A stretch of DNA of 64,000 nt. Source: Bacillota bacterium (GTDB lineage Bacteria; Bacillota; UBA4882; UBA8346). A model generated the notes under the pieces. It did not search any database. It saw only the letters and a program-made list of their open reading frames with translations, and was not told the DNA's origin. The stretch lies in assembly GCA_029974635.1 (NCBI GenBank), contig JARKQY010000023.1:1-64000 (forward strand), read 5' to 3'. Made by a program: the position numbers and the translations under genes. Shown one piece after another: positions 1 through 8,687 of this stretch (the stretch's first letter is position 1; every line of letters starts with the position of its first letter).

Positions 1-2
1 TT

Positions 3-794
3 AATGTTGCTTCTGCAGCGACCTACAATGCGGAATTCCGGGTAGCCAGCACGGGTACCACCGGTAGATTTGACTTGCGAAGAGGAACTACCGTATTAGG
101 AAGCTACATAGTACCAAACACCGGCGGTTGGCAGGCGTGGACGACCGTGTCGGGAAATGTCAGCCTCGCCGCAGGCGCTCAAACGCTTCGAATCGTTGCC
201 ACGGGAAGTGGTTGGAATATCAACTGGATGAAGTTTTCTGTGATTTCAACATCGACTCCAACTCCAACCCCAACAACAGCACCGGTAACTCCGACTCCTG
301 GGCCTTCGACCCCGACTCCCGGGAGTTATTTAGCAAGCGCAACCTGGTATTTATTTAATTCTAACGTTAGTGGTGTCACCCCGGCCGGACAAATTTTACA
401 GACCGGCAAGAGCGGCACTACCGGCTGGCAGCCTGCCAGAACCATTAACACAACTCCGGCTTACTGGTACAGCAGCACGATTAACGGGACTTACAAAGCC
501 GGAACTTACACCTTCAATCTCTGGACCAACAATCCGGGTTCATCGTCCCAGGTAAGAGTCGAGATTTTTAAAGTGAATTCCGACGGCAGCGACGCTACCC
601 TAATTGCTTCTCAAACCAATGAAGCGGGTATATCGAGCGGGGGAAATCATGCGACCACTTATAGCTTTACCGGTATAGGGGCGGTGGGTTTCAGCAATCA
701 ACGGTTAATGGTTAAAATCATCAAAGCTTCCGGAGTTGATTGCACCATGGCTTATAACACCAATGATTTTTCCACCGGATTGGTAACACCGTAA
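3..794 (+). CDS. Secreted modular carbohydrate-binding protein, 3' end (CBM6 + WYLFN module)
   Basis: The reading frame is open from the left edge, so only the C-terminal 263 residues are present and the catalytic part, if any, lies outside the window. The first ~75 residues are the second half of a CBM6 beta-sandwich, ending in the W-N-I-N-W-M-K-F strand that closes every CBM6 here. A T-P-T-P linker follows, then the module starting W-Y-L-F-N and ending in Y-N-T-N-D-F-x-T-x-L-V-T-P. The same module occurs in three other proteins of the locus. The stop is at 792-794. CBM6 proteins bind beta-glucans and related chains outside the cell; the role of the last module is unknown. By context this is probably another beta-1,3-glucan-acting enzyme. 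Confidence 0.85.
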   Translation, partial: NVASAATYNAEFRVASTGTTGRFDLRRGTTVLGSYIVPNTGGWQAWTTVSGNVSLAAGAQTLRIVATGSGWNINWMKFSVISTSTPTPTPTTAPVTPTPGPSTPTPGSYLASATWYLFNSNVSGVTPAGQILQTGKSGTTGWQPARTINTTPAYWYSSTINGTYKAGTYTFNLWTNNPGSSSQVRVEIFKVNSDGSDATLIASQTNEAGISSGGNHATTYSFTGIGAVGFSNQRLMVKIIKASGVDCTMAYNTNDFSTGLVTP

Positions 795-921
795 TATTTT
801 GAAGTTTCTAACATATTTATAAAAGGCTGTCTAAAGCATTTCAAAATATTTTTGGTTAAGGTGTTTAATAAGTAACGGTCCCAATACTGGCTATGGTGAT
901 TATAAAGCACTGCTATAACAA

Positions 922-1115
922 CACCCTGTTTTTTACAGAAAAAAAGGGGGTGATGCCGGCTAACATTCAGTGATTATCTCGACTACGGGTTCAAGCCCAC
1001 GACTGGGCGTAGATCTTGACCGAATGATTAAGCTTAATCTTTACCGTGGGGTTGTCCCCCGGTTCTTTAGCCGACTTCCAAAAACCGGACAAAGAACCCG
1101 CCGGCTTCCGGCCGG
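922..1115 (+). promoter_or_regulatory. Structured intergenic leader before the first GH16 gene
   Basis: This stretch between the partial gene and the GH16 gene holds a run of potential hairpins. CACCC (922-926) pairs with GGGTG (948-952) around CTGT/ACAG. CTACG (983-987) pairs with CGTAG (1008-1012) around CCCA/TGGG. A perfect 14 bp palindrome lies at 1026-1039. GGGG/CCCC lies at 1048-1059. GGTTCTTT (1061-1068) pairs with AAAGAACC (1091-1098), and CCGGC/GCCGG lies at 1101-1115. It matches no riboswitch class I know. The 983-1018 part resembles the right-end hairpin of IS200/IS605 elements. Confidence 0.45.
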
Positions 1116-1188
1116 TTGTAATTGATGCTTGAAGATTTTAAAATGGTTATCCCCAAAAGAGAAAACGAAATGAGGAGGAAAGGTAAAA

Positions 1189-2892
1189 GTGAAAAACAAA
1201 TATTTACTGGTAATTTTGACACTGGTATTAGCTGTTGGACTGATGGGAATTCCAACTGCTAAAGCGGCTTATACACTGGTCTGGAGCGACGAGTTCGACG
1301 GGTCCTCCGTTAACCTGAACAACTGGACTTTTGAAACCGGGGGCCACGGCTGGGGCAATAATGAGCTGCAATACTATACCAACGGACTTAACGCCACCGT
1401 TTCCGGCGGGATACTCACCATTACCGCCAGAAGAGAAAATTATGAAAACCGGCAATATACCTCCACCCGGATGATAACCCGGGGTAAACGGGAATTCAGA
1501 TACGGCAGGATTGAAGCCAGGATCCAAATACCTACGGGGAAGGGCCTATGGCCGGCCTTCTGGACATTAGGGGCTAATTTCGGCAGTGTCGGTTGGCCGA
1601 GATGCGGTGAAATCGACATCATGGAGCACGTTAATACTGAAACAAGGACACACGGTTATATTCACTGGGATGCCGGCAGCGGTCATGCATCCTACGGCGG
1701 TACTGCCAATGTTTCCAATCCGACCGCCTGGCACGTTTACGCCATCGAATGGGATGCCTCGGGGATCAGATGGTCCGTTGACGGAGTTACATTTGTCGAA
1801 GCCAACATTCTCAATAACATTAACGGCACGGAAGAATTTCACCTGCCGCACTTTATGCTCCTGAATCTAGCTGTGGGCGGCGACTGGCCCGGTTCTCCGG
1901 ATGCCAGTACCGTATTTCCGGCGTATTACAGAGTGGATTATGTCCGGGTCTATCAGGACAATGGTACTCCTACTACGCCAGTGCCGACGGCAACGCCGAC
2001 GCCCCCGCCATCCACTACTTCTCCGATACCGGGACACCTCGAGGCTGAGAACTACAGCGCCAAGAGCGGGATTGACACCGAGAGCTGTTCTGAAGGCGGA
2101 TTGAATGTAGGCTGGATCGAGTCCGGCGACTGGATGGATTACAACGTTAATGTCCAGTCTTCAGGGACTTATAATGCCCAATATCGGGTAGCCAGCACCG
2201 GAACCTCAGGCCGGTTTGATTTACGGAGAGGCAGTACTGTTTTGGGAAGCTATACTGTTCCGAATACCGGCGGGTGGCAGTCTTGGACCACCGTATCGGG
2301 CAATGTAAGCCTGAGTTCCGGTGCCCAGACACTCAGAATATACGCCACCGGCAGCAGTTGGAACATTAATTGGTTCAGATTCACCACCGGCGGCGGCGCG
2401 ACCCCGACGCCGACCCCTGGTTCAACTTTGCCCAGCACGACTTGGTATCTGTTTAATCAATCGGTAAGCGGAGTCAGCCCGGCCGGACAGAATTTGCAGG
2501 CCTCCAATAGCAGCGTCACCGGTTGGCAGCCAACCAGGACGATTACCACAACCCCGGCTTACTGGTACAGTCCTACGATTAACGGGACATATAAAGCCGG
2601 AACTTATAGTTTTTATCTTTGGACCAATAATCCCGGCTCATCGTCTCAGGTAAGAGTGGAGCTTTTTAAGGTCAATTCCGATGGTAGCAGCGCAACCCTG
2701 ATTGCTTCTCAAACTAATGAAGCAGGTACATCGGGCGGCGGGAACCATGCCACCACTTATACATTTACCGGTATAGGGGCGGTTGGTTTCAGCAATCAAC
2801 GATTACTGATTAGAATCACCAAAGTTTCCGGGGCTGATTTAACAATGGCTTACAATACCAATGATTTTCCAACCAGATTAGTGACGCCGTAA
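1189..2892 (+). CDS. Secreted GH16 beta-1,3-glucanase (laminarinase) with CBM6 and WYLFN module
   Basis: An endo-acting GH16 enzyme expected to hydrolyse beta-1,3- or mixed-linkage glucan outside the cell. Residues 1-26 are a signal peptide ending A-K-A. GH16 spans about 28-257 with the catalytic motif G-E-I-D-I-M-E-H; E141 and E146 are the predicted nucleophile and acid/base, with D143 between. A proline/threonine linker leads to CBM6 (about 279-399), a short linker, and the WYLFN module (about 419-567). The GTG start at 1189 is preceded by GAGGAGGAAAGG. A perfect 14 bp stem terminator follows, so it is probably monocistronic. The C-terminal module is about 80% alike by eye to the one in the partial upstream gene, suggesting duplication. 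Exact substrate cannot be told from sequence. Confidence 0.93.
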   Translation: MKNKYLLVILTLVLAVGLMGIPTAKAAYTLVWSDEFDGSSVNLNNWTFETGGHGWGNNELQYYTNGLNATVSGGILTITARRENYENRQYTSTRMITRGKREFRYGRIEARIQIPTGKGLWPAFWTLGANFGSVGWPRCGEIDIMEHVNTETRTHGYIHWDAGSGHASYGGTANVSNPTAWHVYAIEWDASGIRWSVDGVTFVEANILNNINGTEEFHLPHFMLLNLAVGGDWPGSPDASTVFPAYYRVDYVRVYQDNGTPTTPVPTATPTPPPSTTSPIPGHLEAENYSAKSGIDTESCSEGGLNVGWIESGDWMDYNVNVQSSGTYNAQYRVASTGTSGRFDLRRGSTVLGSYTVPNTGGWQSWTTVSGNVSLSSGAQTLRIYATGSSWNINWFRFTTGGGATPTPTPGSTLPSTTWYLFNQSVSGVSPAGQNLQASNSSVTGWQPTRTITTTPAYWYSPTINGTYKAGTYSFYLWTNNPGSSSQVRVELFKVNSDGSSATLIASQTNEAGTSGGGNHATTYTFTGIGAVGFSNQRLLIRITKVSGADLTMAYNTNDFPTRLVTP

Positions 2893-2913
2893 TCGTAAAT
2901 CCAATTTGAATAC

Positions 2914-2954
2914 ATCAAAAACGGGAGCATTGCCTCCCGTTTTTGATCTTTTTT
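2914..2954 (+). terminator. Rho-independent terminator after GH16 gene
   Basis: A perfect 14 bp stem (2914-2927 with 2934-2947) around a 6-base loop, GC-rich in the middle and flanked by A and T runs, then CTTTTTT. Confidence 0.93.
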
Positions 2955-3003
2955 AGGCTAGAACCAGTTGATTTTACATTCGTGTAACATTTTCTTGTTC
3001 TTT

Positions 3004-3028
3004 CTAATATTTGGTTATATAATATTAG
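3004..3028. promoter_or_regulatory. Inverted repeat upstream of second GH16 gene
   Basis: CTAATATT (3004-3011) and AATATTAG (3021-3028) form an 8 bp inverted repeat about 100 bases before the GH16 start. It may be an operator, but it is AT-only and could be chance. Confidence 0.3.
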
Positions 3029-3127
3029 TAAGTATATTATTAACTCTATTCGTGGCAAAACCAGATAATAATTATTATTTGTAAACCAATTTGAAAAATA
3101 ATGAAAGCCTTTGCTGGGGGGAAGCCA

Positions 3128-4375
3128 ATGGGGACCCGGAAAAGATCATTATTGCGGATTTTGACAATGACAATATTACTTGGAATAATCGTGACGCCCT
3201 TGTCCTTAAGCGCTTCTCCCACAGGATGGTCGCTGATTTGGAGTGATGACTTTACCGGCGAGGATGGTTCCGCTATCGACAGTTCCAAGTGGGGTTTTGA
3301 TATTGGGGGGAACGGCTGGGGCAATGCTGAGCTGCAGTATTATACCAATAGGACCGCCAATGTTTATATTCAAAATAACATGTGTGTCATTAAGGCCATG
3401 AAAGAAAATTACGGTGGCAATCAATATACTTCCGGCCGTATTTTAACGGCGCGTAAGTTTGACTTCACCTATGGCAAAGTGGAGGCTGCCGTCAAACTTC
3501 CTTACGGACAGGGGATTTGGCCCGCATTTTGGATGCTGGGCGCCAATGTTAACTCCGGCGCTCCATGGCCGATCTGTGGAGAGATCGATATTATGGAGCA
3601 TATGGGGAGAGAACCCAGCACTATCTATGGTGTCATTCACGGCCCCGGTTATTCCGGCGGCAAGCGTCTGGAAGCTTCTTATTCCATTTCCGGAAAATTC
3701 AACGATGGTTTTCATAAATTTGCCGTTGAATGGGAACCAAATGTGATTCGTTGGTATTGCGACGGAAATCTGTATCAAACCAGAACTTCCGCTGATTTAG
3801 GCGGAAAACCCTGGGTATTTGATCATGATTTTTTCATCATCTTTAATCTGGCGGTTGGCGGACAATGGCCCGGGTTTCCCGATCCGACCACCATATTTCC
3901 GCAATATTTAACCATTGATTATATCCGTGTTTACCAGAAAGGTACCGAAACTCCGGCTGGGACGACAGGTCCGGCATTGGCGCAGCAGGCGGCTTTGATT
4001 CCGGGCCTGGTGGAAGCTGAGAATTTTACGGCGATGTCCGGTATTCAAGTTGAAAAATGTTCCGAGGGGGGCAGGAATGTGGCCTGGGTTGACACTGGCG
4101 ACTGGATGGAATATAAAGTCAATGTCCAATCCTCAGGAACGTATAAAGTGGAATACCGGGTAGCAAGTCCGAATGCGATTGGCAAAATTGATTTTAGATC
4201 GGGTAATGATGTTGTAAGAACGGTATCTGTTCCGGATACCGGCGGTTGGCAAGCCTGGACCACCGCATCGGTTCATATCAATTTGCATGCCGGCCTTCAA
4301 ATGATTCAAATCTATGCGAATAGTGGCGGTTTTAATTTGAATTGGCTGCGATTTACATTGGTTAATTCAAAATAA
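3128..4375 (+). CDS. Secreted GH16 beta-1,3-glucanase with CBM6
   Basis: A second laminarinase-type enzyme of 415 residues. Residues 1-30 are a signal peptide with a basic start and a long hydrophobic core. GH16 covers about 33-285 with G-E-I-D-I-M-E-H (E152, D154, E157). A short alanine-rich linker joins it to a CBM6 (about 295-413). It lacks the WYLFN module and the long T-P-T-P linkers of its neighbours, so it is the simplest architecture in the locus. The ATG at 3128 is chosen over an upstream ATG at 3101 because GGGGGGAAG lies 5-12 bases before it and nothing useful precedes 3101. A terminator follows before the LacI gene. The enzyme is expected to work outside the cell on beta-1,3-glucan. 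Confidence 0.92.
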   Translation: MGTRKRSLLRILTMTILLGIIVTPLSLSASPTGWSLIWSDDFTGEDGSAIDSSKWGFDIGGNGWGNAELQYYTNRTANVYIQNNMCVIKAMKENYGGNQYTSGRILTARKFDFTYGKVEAAVKLPYGQGIWPAFWMLGANVNSGAPWPICGEIDIMEHMGREPSTIYGVIHGPGYSGGKRLEASYSISGKFNDGFHKFAVEWEPNVIRWYCDGNLYQTRTSADLGGKPWVFDHDFFIIFNLAVGGQWPGFPDPTTIFPQYLTIDYIRVYQKGTETPAGTTGPALAQQAALIPGLVEAENFTAMSGIQVEKCSEGGRNVAWVDTGDWMEYKVNVQSSGTYKVEYRVASPNAIGKIDFRSGNDVVRTVSVPDTGGWQAWTTASVHINLHAGLQMIQIYANSGGFNLNWLRFTLVNSK

Positions 4376-4434
4376 AACATATCAATTGCTGTTTTGATAG
4401 TTTTTGAGGAGGATGGAATATCAAATGCCTTATT

Positions 4435-4467
4435 AAAAGATAGCATTAATAACCGCTATCTTTTTTT
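4435..4467 (+). terminator. Rho-independent terminator after second GH16 gene
   Basis: AAAAGATAG (4435-4443) pairs with CTATCTTTT (4456-4464) around a 12-base loop; a T run continues to 4467. Confidence 0.85.
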
Positions 4468-4546
4468 CTTGCGATAGTTTACAGGTTTCAAGGGGATATG
4501 GTATATTGTTTTAAAGAGTTTTTGCAAATTGTTAGGAGGGGTAATC

Positions 4547-5560
4547 GTGGCTAATTTGCATGATGTGGCTAAAAGGGCTCAAGTGTCGATTATTACCGTT
4601 TCCAGGGTTATAAATAATAAAGGCAATGTAAAGGATGAAACGAAGGAAAGGGTTCTGAAAGCCGTTGAAGAGCTAAAGTATTATCCCAACAGTCTTGGAA
4701 GAGGGTTAAACTCGAATAAGGTGAACACCATTGGGATTATTATTGCTACTATTGAAGAAGTCAGCATCCACGGCACCCATTATTATAACGAATTGATGGC
4801 CGGAATTGAGCGGGTTTGCACCAAGAACTCATACGATATGTTAATACCGACCCAAAAGAAATTTTCAGGAAAGGATTACGATTATCTTAAACTTTACTAT
4901 GAGCGGAAGGTTGACGGGTTGCTCATGGTTTCCCCGGACCTGGTTCCATCCCAGATGGAAGAGGTTGCCGAAAACAAAATTCCATGTGTTGTGATTGGTG
5001 ATCGAACGGAGAAATATGGCATTAGTTATGTTGATTCCGATAATAGGGGAGGAATCTTTAGAGTTGCCGAGTTTTTAATTCAAAAAGGCCATCGTAAGCT
5101 GTCTTTTTTAAAAGGGCTTAAGGATAACCGCCATGTGAATGACCGGTTGAACGGGTTTTATGATGCAGTTCATAAATATGGTTTGACGGTTCGTGATGAG
5201 TGGCTTTTGGATGGTGATTTTTCAGTTGATTCCGGACGTAATGCTTTACGGACCCTTATTTCCGGAGAAGATATGCCTACCGCTATATTTTGCGCCAATG
5301 ATATCATGGCGTTGGGAGTTCTTTTTGAAGCCCAGGCGGCTGGAGTCAAAGTACCGGATCAACTCTCCGTTATCGGATTTGACGGTTTAGAAGTTCATCG
5401 TTACACCAACCCCTCCCTGGCAACCATCCGGCAGCCCTTAGTGGATATGGGGTATGCCGCTGCGGAGATCTTGTTTCAAAAACTGAAGGGACCTGCGGAT
5501 CTTCCCGAAACCCGAATATTTCCGGTTGAATTACTGATGGGTGGCAGTATTAAGGTATAA
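4547..5560 (+). CDS. LacI-family transcriptional regulator (paralogue 1)
   Basis: A DNA-binding regulator of 337 residues. The N-terminal helix-turn-helix reads D-V-A-K-R-A-Q-V-S-I-I-T-V-S-R-V-I-N and is followed by a hinge and a periplasmic-binding-type sensor domain (about 60-337) that should bind a sugar, likely a product of glucan breakdown. I place the start at GTG 4547, 6 bases after AGGAGGGG, rather than a TTG at 4529 before that site. It is closely similar to the regulators at 16634 and 17683, including the motif H-G-T-H-Y-Y-N-E-L-M in the sensor. It sits between GH16 genes, so control of this locus is the obvious inference. The ligand is unknown. Confidence 0.92.
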   Translation: MANLHDVAKRAQVSIITVSRVINNKGNVKDETKERVLKAVEELKYYPNSLGRGLNSNKVNTIGIIIATIEEVSIHGTHYYNELMAGIERVCTKNSYDMLIPTQKKFSGKDYDYLKLYYERKVDGLLMVSPDLVPSQMEEVAENKIPCVVIGDRTEKYGISYVDSDNRGGIFRVAEFLIQKGHRKLSFLKGLKDNRHVNDRLNGFYDAVHKYGLTVRDEWLLDGDFSVDSGRNALRTLISGEDMPTAIFCANDIMALGVLFEAQAAGVKVPDQLSVIGFDGLEVHRYTNPSLATIRQPLVDMGYAAAEILFQKLKGPADLPETRIFPVELLMGGSIKV

Positions 5561-5676
5561 GCGTCGTTATTCAATTTTAATAAAAAATTAATCATATTTT
5601 AATAAATTATTGTTTGTTGAAACCAATGAGTGTATAATTAAACTGAAAATGAGGGGAATAACATTAAACATTTTGT

Positions 5677-5684
5677 TAACGCAA
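5677..5684 (+). promoter_or_regulatory. TAACGCAA half-site before third GH16 gene
   Basis: TAACGCAA, inside GTTAACGCAAAC, occurs 115 bases before the GH16 start. The same octamer forms one arm of the inverted repeat before the GH64 gene (8567-8574), so it may be a shared operator half-site for one of the LacI proteins. Confidence 0.35.
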
Positions 5685-5798
5685 ACAATCAGTGAACAGT
5701 TATATTGAAAGGAGTGATGCAATAAGAAAACAAAAATTTATTTTAAGTTGTAGACATCGAAAACATTTTTTCGCAAGTTAAGGAGGTAAGGGAAGAGT

Positions 5799-8069
5799 AT
5801 GTTGAAAAGTAAGCGTATTTTTTTGGTTTTTGCATTGACCATGTTTATGGCGACAATGCTTATCGGCGGAGCTGTAAGGGGAGCCGACGGCGACTGGGCC
5901 CTGATATGGGCCGATGAATTTAACGGGCCGGCCGGTTCCGGCATTGACCGGAACAATTGGCAGGTGGAAGTTACGGCGAATCCTGCCAATGCCGAGTTGC
6001 AGGCCTATGTGGACAGTATCAACAATATTTATCTAATGCAGGATCCGGATAATCCCAACAACCGGGTTTTGGTATTAAAAGCGATGCGAGACACCTCGGG
6101 CGGCAGAGAGTATACTTCAGGCCGTGTTAACACTCAAAATAAACACTTATGGACCTATGGCAAGTTTGAGGCGAGACTTAAGCTTCCGTACGGTCAAGGG
6201 ATTTGGCCGGCATTCTGGATGCTGGGCGGGAATTTCCCTACAGTCGGCTGGCCGAACTGCGGTGAAATCGACATTATGGAGTTTGTAGGTAAAGAACCCA
6301 ACCTGGTTTACGGAACGCTCCATGGCCCCGCATATAACGGCGGCGGCGGATTGGGAGCGTGGCACCGTTATTCCGGAGGATTTACCAATGATTGGCATAC
6401 ATACGCCGTGGAATGGGAGCCGAATATTGTCCGCTGGTACTTTGACGGCCAATTGTTCGCGTTGCGCACCATTGACGACCTAAACGGCCGCGAATGGGTA
6501 TTTAATCATAATTTCTTTATTATTTTAAATTTGGCGGTTGGCGGTGAGTGGCCCGGATCTCCGAATGCCAGTACAGTATTCCCGCAATATTATTATATTG
6601 ATTACGTCCGCGTGTATCAACGCGCCGGTGGTGTTTATCCGCCTTATCCATACCGCAATCTAGTTGCCATAAAGTCGGTAGGAAGCGGCCAATATGCTTG
6701 TTCAGACAGTTATGCAACACCTACCAATGCTTTAATAGCAAACCGGGGAAGCGCCAGTACATGGGAAATGTTTGAATTGAAAGATTTAGGCGGTGGCAAT
6801 ACCGGTATTATTTGTGTCCAAAACTATAAATATGTTTCGGTAACCGGCAACAGCCAACTGGTTGGTCAGGCGGAAACCGCCGGACCCAATGAAACCTTTC
6901 AAGTCATCAATAACTCCGATGGCACCAAATCCTTCAGAAATACCGGCAACGGCAGATATGTAACGGTGGATGGCAACAGGAATATGTTTGCAACTGCAAC
7001 CAGCATCGGCAATGCAGAGAAATTCACCTTTGAAAATAAAAATACCAGCGGCGGCGCTACCCCCACTCCGGGAGGAGCGACTGCAACGCCCACTCCCACC
7101 AGAGCGGCGACCCCAACCCCAACGGCTCCGCCTGCGGCGAAAGTAATACCGGGCCAGATCCAGGCCGAAAACTATGACGCTATGTTTGGCATTGACACGG
7201 AAGCTACCGGGGACACCGGCGGCGGATTGAATGTAGGCTGGATCGATGCCAACGACTGGATGGACTATAATGTTAATGTCCAGACAGCCGGAACGTACCG
7301 GATCGATTACCGGGTAGCCAGTACCAGTACTACCGGCAGAGTGGATTTCAGAATCGGCGGAACTACTTTAGCGTCAACCGCGATACCCAACACCGGCGGC
7401 TGGCAGACCTGGACCACGGTGTCGGCTAACGTCGGCTTGAACGCGGGCAATCAGACCATTCGATTGTTCGCCAGCGGCGGCGGCTGGAATATCAACTGGT
7501 TCTCGGCTACGGCCGTAGGAGCCACTCCGACTCCGACCAGGGCAGCTACAGCTACACCGACCCCCACCAGAGCAGCTACTGCAACGCCGACTCCGTCGGG
7601 AACTTTACCCAGCGCAACCTGGTACTTATTCAATCAGGCGGTTAGTGGAGTAGTTCCGGCGGGCGAGAATCTGCAAACCGCATTTAGCGGCAGCACCGGA
7701 TGGCAACCTCTCAAGACCATCACCACTACTGCGAGCTATTGGTATAGCACAACTATTAACGGAACATATAAAGCCGGCAATTGGTCATTCATCTTATGGA
7801 CGAATAATCCCGGTACAGCGGTAAATGTGACGGTAGAAATATACAAGGTGAATGCCGATGGTAGCGGCGCGGCTTTGCTTGGCTCTCAGACCGTTAATGC
7901 AGGGACTTTCGGTGGTGGAAATCATCCGACTACATTTACTTTCAGCAATTTACCGGCAGTATCCTTGAATAATCAGCGCTTGTTGATTCGGATTGTAAAA
8001 GCTTCCGGCGTTGATTTAACAATGGCATACAATACCAATGATTTTCCAACGAGATTGATTACTCCATAA
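5799..8069 (+). CDS. Secreted GH16 glucanase with beta-trefoil, CBM6 and WYLFN modules
   Basis: A 756-residue secreted enzyme with four modules. A signal peptide (1-28) precedes GH16 (about 32-275; G-E-I-D-I-M-E-F with E156, D158, E161). Then comes a fascin/ricin-like beta-trefoil (about 280-405, with repeats such as N-Y-K-Y-V-S-V and G-N-G-R-Y-V-T-V), a T-P-T rich linker, CBM6 (about 447-570), a second repetitive linker (T-P-T-P-T-R-A-A-T), and the WYLFN module (about 605-756). The catalytic motif ends E-F instead of E-H, an accepted variant. AAGGAGG lies 15 bases before the ATG. A terminator follows. It probably cleaves beta-1,3-glucan while its binding modules hold the polymer. Confidence 0.92.
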   Translation: MLKSKRIFLVFALTMFMATMLIGGAVRGADGDWALIWADEFNGPAGSGIDRNNWQVEVTANPANAELQAYVDSINNIYLMQDPDNPNNRVLVLKAMRDTSGGREYTSGRVNTQNKHLWTYGKFEARLKLPYGQGIWPAFWMLGGNFPTVGWPNCGEIDIMEFVGKEPNLVYGTLHGPAYNGGGGLGAWHRYSGGFTNDWHTYAVEWEPNIVRWYFDGQLFALRTIDDLNGREWVFNHNFFIILNLAVGGEWPGSPNASTVFPQYYYIDYVRVYQRAGGVYPPYPYRNLVAIKSVGSGQYACSDSYATPTNALIANRGSASTWEMFELKDLGGGNTGIICVQNYKYVSVTGNSQLVGQAETAGPNETFQVINNSDGTKSFRNTGNGRYVTVDGNRNMFATATSIGNAEKFTFENKNTSGGATPTPGGATATPTPTRAATPTPTAPPAAKVIPGQIQAENYDAMFGIDTEATGDTGGGLNVGWIDANDWMDYNVNVQTAGTYRIDYRVASTSTTGRVDFRIGGTTLASTAIPNTGGWQTWTTVSANVGLNAGNQTIRLFASGGGWNINWFSATAVGATPTPTRAATATPTPTRAATATPTPSGTLPSATWYLFNQAVSGVVPAGENLQTAFSGSTGWQPLKTITTTASYWYSTTINGTYKAGNWSFILWTNNPGTAVNVTVEIYKVNADGSGAALLGSQTVNAGTFGGGNHPTTFTFSNLPAVSLNNQRLLIRIVKASGVDLTMAYNTNDFPTRLITP

Positions 8070-8109
8070 TTTGGTTAATGTTTCAGACTAACGCTGAATA
8101 ATTGTTGCG

Positions 8110-8135
8110 AAAGCGGGAGATAATCCCGCTTTTTT
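8110..8135 (+). terminator. Rho-independent terminator after third GH16 gene
   Basis: AAAGCGGGA (8110-8118) pairs with TCCCGCTTT (8124-8132) around GATAA, followed by a T run. Confidence 0.92.
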
Positions 8136-8407
8136 ATCTGCTTAAATGGGGAGGAACTCAAAAAGCATTCTCAAAATTATCAGGGAGCTATAATGCGTTG
8201 AAAACCCATAAATAAAAATACATCGGATACAGTCCGGCCGAATACCGTGAAAGGTATAATAACAAAATATTAAACGATATTTAATAAGAAATGAAATACA
8301 AATTGCCAATTGCTGTCATATTGTCAGTAATTTTTTATTGCAAAATTGGAATTTCTTGATATTCCCTCTTTGAATTTTATCGGTTATCCTATAATTAGGC
8401 GAAAAAT

Positions 8408-8420
8408 GTGAATTTCACTA
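8408..8420. promoter_or_regulatory. GTGAATTTCACTA palindrome in the long gap before GH64
   Basis: GTGAATTTCAC is an odd-length perfect palindrome; with its flank it matches a site before the lyxose-isomerase gene (15747-15759). The 618-base gap 8070-8687 holds this site, an AT palindrome at 8268-8286, the inverted repeat at 8543-8574 and no gene that I can support. Confidence 0.3.
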
Positions 8421-8542
8421 TCGCTACTATTTGTCGATGGTTCCATGGGTATTGTCAGTACATGAAGAGTGTTGAATGGTTATCTTTTTGACGCCTTTAA
8501 ACATTAGAATGAAAGGAGGTTTTTAAAAAGCCGTCGACATTG

Positions 8543-8574
8543 TTGCGTTACGTTTTATGTCATCTGTAACGCAA
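8543..8574. promoter_or_regulatory. Inverted repeat TTGCGTTAC/GTAACGCAA before GH64 gene
   Basis: Nine-base arms at 8543-8551 and 8566-8574 match perfectly around a 14-base spacer, about 115-145 bases before the GH64 start. It could be a regulator site or a leader hairpin; the shared TAACGCAA octamer near 5677 favours protein binding. Confidence 0.5.
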
Positions 8575-8687
8575 TGTAAGTATTTATGAAACACCTTAGT
8601 TCACAATTTGCTGCAAACACAACATTAAAAAGCAAATTGCCTGCTAATTCTCGACACAAACAGTGAAGAAGGAAGAGGGGGAAATAA

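Noticed and set aside
1586..1864. Open frames in alternative phases inside GH16 and other CAZyme genes
   Set aside because: They lie fully inside well-supported genes and have low-complexity translations typical of shadow frames.
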